Assembly (NCBI GenBank): GCA_024710825.1
Contig: JANJUA010000088.1
Span: forward strand, 1-5,147
Reading direction: 5' to 3'
Origin: Solirubrobacteraceae bacterium
Lineage (GTDB): Bacteria; Actinomycetota; Thermoleophilia; Solirubrobacterales; Solirubrobacteraceae
Length of the DNA stretch: 5,147 nucleotides
Positions 1 through 5,147 of this stretch are shown in pieces. The notes below the pieces were generated by a model. The model searched no databases. It was not told where the DNA came from and saw only the letters and a program-made list of their open reading frames with translations. A program made the position numbers and the translations under genes. Position 1 is the first letter of the stretch, and each line of letters opens with the position of its first letter.

Positions 1-2
1 CC

Positions 3-188
3 GAGCTGGCGCCGCGCGTGATCGTCGCGGGCTATCTGATCGCGCTCGTGTGCGTGATCGTCCCGGCCGCGGTGGTCGGGGCGCTGTTCGCCTCCGCCGC
101 CCTGTTCGCCCGCCGCCGCCCGGTCGCCGCCGCGGGCGTCCTGGTCGTGGGCGTCGCCTGCACCGCCGCGGGCGTCGCGCTCGCGTGA
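3..188 (+). CDS. C-terminal fragment of an integral membrane protein (5' end outside window)
   Basis: The frame is open from the left edge to a TGA at 186-188 and gives 61 residues with no start of its own. Two hydrophobic stretches are visible. Residues about 6-36 (from VIVAGYLIAL to the alanine-rich end) form one long or two short membrane segments. Residues about 41-61 (VAAAGVLVVGVACTAAGVAL) form another that runs almost to the C-terminus. They are separated by a short ARRRP loop, which by the positive-inside rule is probably cytoplasmic. Third codon positions are almost all G or C, as in the other genes here. Nothing identifies the family: no catalytic motif or soluble domain lies in the fragment. 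It converges on the minus-strand cassette across a 90-bp gap (189-278) in which I see no strong terminator. Coding status is likely; function is unknown. Confidence 0.65.
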   Translation, partial: ELAPRVIVAGYLIALVCVIVPAAVVGALFASAALFARRRPVAAAGVLVVGVACTAAGVALA

Positions 189-278
189 CGGACGGGCGCC
201 GCTCGACGACGCCGCTCGGTCCCACATCTCGACGATCGACGCGGATCCGCCACACCCGGCCGACCGAGGTCGATCGCC

Positions 279-506
279 TCAGGCGCTACGCAACAGCGAG
301 GAGATGACCTCGCCGGGACGTTGATGGCGCTCGGCAGCCAGGCGCTGAAGGCGCTTGGCGTCCTCGTCCTCGATGCCGACGACGATCGTCAGCTTCGCGT
401 TGGGGTTCGCGGCATGGGCCTCGACATAACGGGGCTCGGCATGCAGCAGGTCGGCGTCGAAATCACCAGGCTGCGGGTCGGAGTCGGTCCACGGATCCAC
501 TGGCAT
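279..506 (-). CDS. Ribbon-helix-helix antitoxin-like protein (BrnA-like), second gene of a toxin-antitoxin cassette
   Basis: This is a 75-residue protein. The C-terminal half (residues about 38-75) reads as a short beta strand KLTIVVGI, a charged helix EDEDAKRLQRLAAERHQ, and a second helix after RPGE (VISSLLRSA). That is the strand-helix-helix order of ribbon-helix-helix DNA-binding dimers. The N-terminal part (1-37) is acidic and proline-rich (VDPWTDSDPQPGDFDADLL) and could be the toxin-binding segment. BrnA antitoxins share this arrangement, with the DNA-binding part at the C-terminus. I chose the ATG at 506-504 because it overlaps the toxin stop as TGATG, which suggests translational coupling; a GTG three bases upstream (509-507) is possible. 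A weak GAGAG lies a few bases upstream. The likely role is to neutralise the upstream product and repress the shared promoter, inferred from fold and context only. Base composition is lower in GC than the flanking genes. Confidence 0.7.
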   Translation of the reverse strand: MPVDPWTDSDPQPGDFDADLLHAEPRYVEAHAANPNAKLTIVVGIEDEDAKRLQRLAAERHQRPGEVISSLLRSA

Positions 507-789
507 CACGCTCTCAGCAGTCTACGCTCAGGCGGCGTCGCCTCCCAGCCCGTGACGGTCAACCACGTCGTGGGATCGCTTGTTCCCTCGACCACCAGCG
601 TCAGCGTACGGCCGCCGTCCGTCCGGCCGATCACCAGCCGGCGCTTGTCCGACCGGCCGCTGCGCGGGTTGCGGACCGTGACGCTCGCGTTGCGAACGAG
701 CTGCTGGACCTCCTCGACCGAGATCAGGCGTGCGCCGAGCTTGTCGATCGCCGCTCGGTCAACAGCAGCTCGGCTATCCGGTCGGGCAC
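506..789 (-). pseudogene. BrnT/RelE-like toxin candidate, broken by a one-base frameshift
   Basis: Reading starts at a GTG (789-787) and gives VPDRIAELLLTER, then meets a stop at 726-724. One frame over, a stretch with no stop runs from about 748 to the TGA at 508-506. Its first residues (AIDKLGARLISVEEVQQLV) continue the first part smoothly. Restoring one base at 748-753 (GAGCGGCGATC, probably a GGG reduced to GG) yields 94 residues. The distal frame has no ATG, GTG or TTG until residue 53, so it cannot easily be translated alone. The later part shows a strand-rich pattern RRLVIGRTDGGRTLTLVVE, then TTWLTVTGWEA and ERRLLRA at the end. This resembles the C-terminal core of BrnT-type RelE-fold ribonucleases (a Gly-Arg strand, hydrophobic strands, then an arginine-rich ER motif). 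The gene order, toxin then antitoxin, also matches brnTA. Assignment is by pattern only. The break may be real decay or a sequencing error. No slippery heptamer is visible, so programmed frameshifting is unlikely. A TAGATC seven bases before the GTG is a poor but possible -10 box. Confidence 0.6.
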
Positions 790-831
790 CGCCTGAGATC
801 TACCGAAGCTGCAGGCGCGCGCGCCGCTCCA

Positions 832-1398
832 CTACTCGCAGAACGGGATGAACGGCACGCCTATGAGCGTCACGCGCCGGGTCTCCGTGTCGATCGCGAG
901 CTGGATCCGGCCGCCGCCGTCGCGCGGGACCCTCGCGAGCGTCAGGCCGAAGACCTCCTCGGTGCGGCGGTCGAAGCGGACCTTCGGGAACGCCGAGCGG
1001 ACCTGCGCGCGGGTGGCGCCGATGCCGACGCCGCGCGCCGTGGCTCCACCGCTCACGGCGATCGTCCGCACCCTCCGGGGCCTGGTCCGCGTCAGGTCGA
1101 CGGCGCCCTGGAGCGGGGCGCGCAGGCGCGCGCTGCGGGTGTCCGGTCCGGCCAGCTCGCATCCGGGGCGCATGCGCCCGAGGAGGCCGCGCTTGCGCAG
1201 CGTCGCGAAGCGGGCGCCGACCTTCACCCCGCCCACGCCCTTGGCCGTGATGCGCTGCTGCGCGACGCGGGCGGTCGGCTCGGAGTCCCGGGCCGCGGCA
1301 GAAGCGCCGTCCCGCGCCGCGGAGGCGCCCGCCCCGGCGGTGACGGCCGCGGCGCTCAGGGCCGCGGCGGCGAGCACGGCGACGGGGTGCAGGCGCAT
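832..1398 (-). CDS. Secreted protein of unknown function with an internal repeat and two cysteines
   Basis: This is a 188-residue protein. The N-terminus (MRLHPVAVLAAAALSAAAV) is a typical Sec signal peptide: one arginine, then an alanine-rich hydrophobic core, with probable cleavage after an ASA-type site near residue 27. There is no lipobox cysteine, so it is probably released or held in the wall. The mature part holds two related segments: residues 54-70 (GVGGVKVGARFATLRKR) and residues 123-140 (GVGIGATRAQVRSAFPKV). Each has a G-V/I-G-A core followed by an R/L-rich helix. The only cysteines, Cys80 and Cys187 (penultimate), could form a disulphide. Both segments end in a beta-rich stretch (VRTIAVSGG and RIQLAIDTETRRVTLIGV). 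I know similar two-repeat secreted proteins from actinobacteria only as uncharacterised. An AGG at 1409-1407, eight bases before the ATG, supports this start. The gene ends at a TAG (834-832), 42 bases before the toxin start, so read-through into the cassette is possible. Confidence 0.75.
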   Translation of the reverse strand: MRLHPVAVLAAAALSAAAVTAGAGASAARDGASAAARDSEPTARVAQQRITAKGVGGVKVGARFATLRKRGLLGRMRPGCELAGPDTRSARLRAPLQGAVDLTRTRPRRVRTIAVSGGATARGVGIGATRAQVRSAFPKVRFDRRTEEVFGLTLARVPRDGGGRIQLAIDTETRRVTLIGVPFIPFCE

Positions 1399-1569
1399 GC
1401 GCGCAACCTACCGCCGGCGGACGCGGGTTGCCAGGGGCACGATGCGCGCCCGGCGCATGCTCGGCGCGCGGCGCGTCGCCCTCGGCGGGCAGCTCGCGCT
1501 CGATCCCGATGCGCAGCGGGTCGCGCCCGAGTCCTACGTGCACCCGATCGGCGCGCCGTGCGGAGCCGG
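1399..1569. other. Intergenic gap with coding-like composition, no convincing gene
   Basis: This stretch lies between two minus-strand genes. In one codon phase, positions 1 and 3 are nearly all G or C and position 2 is clearly poorer, as expected of coding DNA. On the minus strand this reads VHVGLGRDPLRIGIERELP from a GTG at 1543, and on the plus strand it reads MLGARRVALGGQLALDPD from 1457. Neither has a visible ribosome binding site, and both run on antisense over a neighbouring gene. It may be a remnant or a small unannotated gene. A weak hairpin (ATGCGC, five-base loop, GCGCAT at 1442-1458) is the only structure seen, without a T tract. Confidence 0.3.
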
Positions 1570-2892
1570 TCAGCCCGGGACCGGCGCGTCGGTCGCCGCA
1601 CCCACGACCCACGGCGTGTCGTCGGTGCCGTCGAGCACGAAGGTCCAGCGCTCCGTCCAGCGGGCCACGCCCTCGCGCGAGCCCTCGAGCACCGCCGCCG
1701 TGTCGCGGTCCTCCAGGTAGCGCCGGCCGCCGAGCGCGAGCTCGACGAGCATCCGCGGCGGATCGGACTCCGCGTCGAGCGAGACGAGCGTCATGCGCTC
1801 CACGCGCGGGCCGCGGACCACCCGCCGCACCGTGTCGCCGCCCCGCGGGTACAGCAGCGCCGCGACCGCCTCCGGCCGCGCGACCTCCAGCAGCGGCTCG
1901 TCCTCGCCGTCGACCGCCTCCGCCCAGGCGGAGACCGCCCGTCGCGCGCTCGTCTCGAGCACCTGCGGCGCGAAGCGCCCGTCCACGAGGCTCAGGTCGA
2001 GCGCCGCGCGCTCGCCGTCGCCGGCGAAGTCGAGGTCCACGAGCCCCGCGACGTCGGTGCCGTCGGGCGCGGCCTCGGCGACCGCCGACTCGATGACCGC
2101 CTCGTCGCGGACCCGGTCGTCGGACCAGTGCGACGCGACGAGCGGCGACTCCAGATGGTGGTCGCCCTCGCCGAGCTGCTCGATCGAGCGCAGCGTCCAG
2201 CGCCCGTCGCGCTTGGCCAGCGTCCAGTACTCGCGCAGATGCACGGTCGCCGAGCTCGAGTCGTTGCGCTTGATCGTGCGCCCGTCGCGGTCCACGACGA
2301 CGTCGGTCAGCCGGGCCTCGACGAGCACGACGACCCGGTCCTCGTCGTCGTCCTCCCGGTTGACGACGCCGACCTGGTGCACCTCGGGCCTGCCTTCGAT
2401 GGTCACCACGTTGCGCCAGCCCTTGCGGGCGAAGTCGTCCAGGCGCCGCTCCCACTCGACCAGCAGGTCCGCCCCGCAGAGCGTCGCCAGCCGGGCGCGG
2501 TCGTTCTCGGACCACGCATCCTGCACCGCGCGGAAGATGCGCTCGGCCTCCTCCGCGACGTGGTCGGGGTCGAAGGCGGCGTCGTCCTCGCTGGCCTCGA
2601 GCGCAGCGGCGCGCGCCTCCACGGCGCGCGCGTCCCGGCGGCGGCGCCGCCGCCGCTCGCGCAGCAGGCCGACCGCGAGCAGGACCAGGACGGCGAGCAC
2701 GACGAGCAGGATCATCACGGCACCGCCCGCGCCCCCGGCGCCGGTTCCGCCCCCGCCGCCGCCCGAGAACCCCCCGCCTCCGCCTCCTCCGCCGCCGCCG
2801 CCGAAGCCCGACGAGCCGCCGCCCGCGGCGGCGAACGCCTCGTGAGCGTGGATCAGGAGCAGGAGCGGGAGGACGGCGACGGCGCGGCGCAT
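1570..2892 (-). CDS. Exported membrane-anchored protein with Tim44-like domain
   Basis: This is a 440-residue protein. Its parts in order are as follows. A signal peptide occupies 1-22 (MRRAVAVLPLLLLIHAHEAF, then AA). A nearly pure glycine linker occupies 24-57, including a run of eleven glycines. A transmembrane helix spans about 59-77 (VMILLVVLAVLVLLAVGLL). An arginine cluster at 78-87 should face the cytoplasm. An alpha/beta domain follows at about 107-240, from FDPDHVAEEAERIFRAVQDA through REYWTLAKRDGRWTLRSIEQ. The start of that domain (helix with a W/A-rich face, then RLATLCGADLLVEWERRL) and its end (YWTL...DGRWTLRSIE) match the Tim44-like fold, whose mitochondrial member acts in protein import. 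Bacterial members are of unknown role. Residues 265-435 form a second soluble region with WTERWTFVL near the end, which I do not recognise. The gene is divergent from the gene at 2946. I see no Shine-Dalgarno before the ATG. The 53-bp gap has a CAGACT six bases upstream, so a leaderless message is possible. Confidence 0.78.
   Translation of the reverse strand: MRRAVAVLPLLLLIHAHEAFAAAGGGSSGFGGGGGGGGGGGFSGGGGGGTGAGGAGGAVMILLVVLAVLVLLAVGLLRERRRRRRRDARAVEARAAALEASEDDAAFDPDHVAEEAERIFRAVQDAWSENDRARLATLCGADLLVEWERRLDDFARKGWRNVVTIEGRPEVHQVGVVNREDDDEDRVVVLVEARLTDVVVDRDGRTIKRNDSSSATVHLREYWTLAKRDGRWTLRSIEQLGEGDHHLESPLVASHWSDDRVRDEAVIESAVAEAAPDGTDVAGLVDLDFAGDGERAALDLSLVDGRFAPQVLETSARRAVSAWAEAVDGEDEPLLEVARPEAVAALLYPRGGDTVRRVVRGPRVERMTLVSLDAESDPPRMLVELALGGRRYLEDRDTAAVLEGSREGVARWTERWTFVLDGTDDTPWVVGAATDAPVPG
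2722..2823 (-). repeat. Low-complexity glycine-codon tract (GGC/GGA/GGG) encoding the linker
   Basis: On the plus strand this is a run of CCG, CCC and CCT triplets. On the minus strand it encodes residues 24-57 of the Tim44-like protein, almost all glycine with a few Ser, Phe, Thr and Ala. The longest pure part (2770-2802) is eleven glycine codons. The coding strand has several G runs of three or more, including six in a row next to GGG and GGGGG. Length variation by slippage and G-quadruplex formation are both plausible, and the tract is a likely site of sequencing or assembly error. The protein stays in frame across it. Confidence 0.8.
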
Positions 2893-2923
2893 GCCGGCAG
2901 TCTGGCAGTCGAGCCGGCGCGCC

Positions 2924-2945
2924 GAGGCCCACTAGCCTCTCGCCC
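2924..2945 (+). promoter_or_regulatory. Candidate leaderless promoter with overlapping inverted repeat
   Basis: TAGCCT (2933-2938) fits the TANNNT -10 consensus and ends seven bases before the ATG at 2946. No ribosome binding site lies between, which is the geometry of leaderless actinobacterial messages. The -10 box is embedded in an inverted repeat, GAGGC (2924-2928), six-base loop, GCCTC (2935-2939), that could be an operator. No clear -35 hexamer is seen. In a sequence this GC-rich a five-base repeat can arise by chance, so this is suggestive only. Confidence 0.35.
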
Positions 2946-3394
2946 ATGGCCTACACCACCGCCGAGGCGCGGCAGCAGCTGCTCGACACGGTGGCGGAGG
3001 CCATCGGCTCGATCGGGCTCGCCCTCGCCGCGCTCGGCGCCGCCTACGAGCTGCTCGACGAGCACAAGGGCGACGAGCTGGAGGAGCGCCTGTTCCGTCC
3101 GGCGCAGACCGCCTACGGCCGCGCCCAGCGGATTCACGCCGCGTTCGCCGAGCGCGCCGGCCTGCCCGGCCGGGCGTTCGCGCAGCCCGCCGTCCCCGGC
3201 GAGGACGCCCGCGCGGCGATCGACCGGGCGGTGCACGCGATCGTCCGCGCCGGCGCCGAGATCGCCGATCTGCAGGACTCGATGCTCCCCGTCGAGGTCG
3301 GCGATCGGGAGCTGCGCGCCGGCCTGGCCGAGGTGCGCGAGCTGCTGGAGCCGTTGCAGGGCCGCGCCCGCGAGCTGCTCCGCACGCTCGGCCG

Positions 3395-3398
<4 letters not shown>
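2946..3398 (+). CDS. Small all-helical protein of unknown function, coupled to the ABC-F gene
   Basis: This is a 150-residue protein without cysteine or tryptophan. The sequence suggests four amphipathic helices, at about 5-38, 42-72, 86-114 and 119-148. Proline- and glycine-containing turns separate them (for example GLPGRAFAQPAVPGED at 72-87 and LPVEVGD at 114-120). A helical bundle with coiled-coil character is the natural reading. There is no signal peptide, and the first helix is too polar overall to be a membrane anchor despite the GLALAALGAAY stretch. I do not recognise a family. Its stop (TGA at 3396-3398) overlaps the ATG of the ABC-F gene (3395-3397) as ATGA, so the two are almost certainly one transcript with coupled translation. 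The start ATG is the only one near the 5' end and sits seven bases after a plausible -10 box. A role with the ABC-F protein is an inference from this coupling alone. Confidence 0.75.
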
Positions 3399-5077
<1,679 letters not shown>

Positions 5078-5147
5078 CGGTCCGGCCCCGCACCTCCTCG
5101 AGCGCCTCGAGCGCGCGCAGGTGCCCGGGGATCTCGACCGCGTCCTG

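Noticed and set aside
241..250. A perfect ten-base palindrome (GCGGATCCGC) in the convergent gap
   Set aside because: It is too short to be a terminator or operator on its own, and no T tract follows.
321..851. A 176-residue plus-strand frame over the toxin-antitoxin cassette
   Set aside because: It is rich in arginine and serine with no recognisable domain, while the minus strand gives two coherent small proteins.
1393..1402. A palindrome (GCGCATGCGC) across the start codon of the secreted protein
   Set aside because: Alternating GC palindromes are expected by chance here, and no second copy supports a regulatory role.
800..2947. A 715-residue open frame on the minus strand
   Set aside because: It is dominated by arginine, alanine and glycine and overlaps two well-supported genes on the same strand in another frame. 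In DNA this GC-rich, long stop-free frames are common.

Overview
The window is very GC-rich: hand counts of single sequence lines give about 80% in the body and about 67% in the left part. Codon third positions are nearly all G or C. The gene families fit a high-GC actinobacterium, and my inference is the Thermoleophilia/Solirubrobacterales area. That rests on general familiarity with the families, not on a search. All products below come from motif reading.

Layout, left to right. (1) Positions 3-188, plus strand: the last 61 codons of an integral membrane protein whose start lies outside the window. (2) Positions 279-789, minus strand: a compact two-gene cassette of lower GC. Its first gene (506-789) encodes a BrnT/RelE-like toxin candidate carrying a one-base frameshift near its start. 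Its second gene (279-506) encodes a small protein with a C-terminal ribbon-helix-helix, overlapping the first by one base (TGATG). This looks like a toxin-antitoxin module with the toxin first. (3) Positions 832-1398, minus strand: a secreted protein with an internally repeated motif and two cysteines. (4) Positions 1399-1569: a gap with coding-like base composition but no convincing gene. (5) Positions 1570-2892, minus strand: an exported, membrane-anchored protein with a poly-glycine linker, one transmembrane helix, an arginine cluster and a Tim44-like domain. (6) Positions 2893-2945: a 53-bp divergent control region. (7) Positions 2946-3398, plus strand: a small all-helical protein of unknown function. 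It is coupled by an ATGA overlap to (8) an ABC-F ATPase starting at 3395.

The right end is abnormal. The last 184 bases (4964-5147) are the reverse complement of 4481-4664, inside the second ATPase domain of the ABC-F gene, with only one mismatch. The two copies are separated by 299 bases. The ABC-F reading frame therefore runs into its own antisense copy after about residue 523, and residues 524-560 are not native. The arm reaches the very end of the window. A chimeric or misassembled contig end is the simplest explanation, and a genuine inverted duplication is the alternative.

The most biologically interesting part is the frameshifted BrnT/BrnA-like cassette. The inverted repeat is the strongest structural signal. 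I saw no RNA genes, CRISPR arrays, insertion sequences or phage genes.
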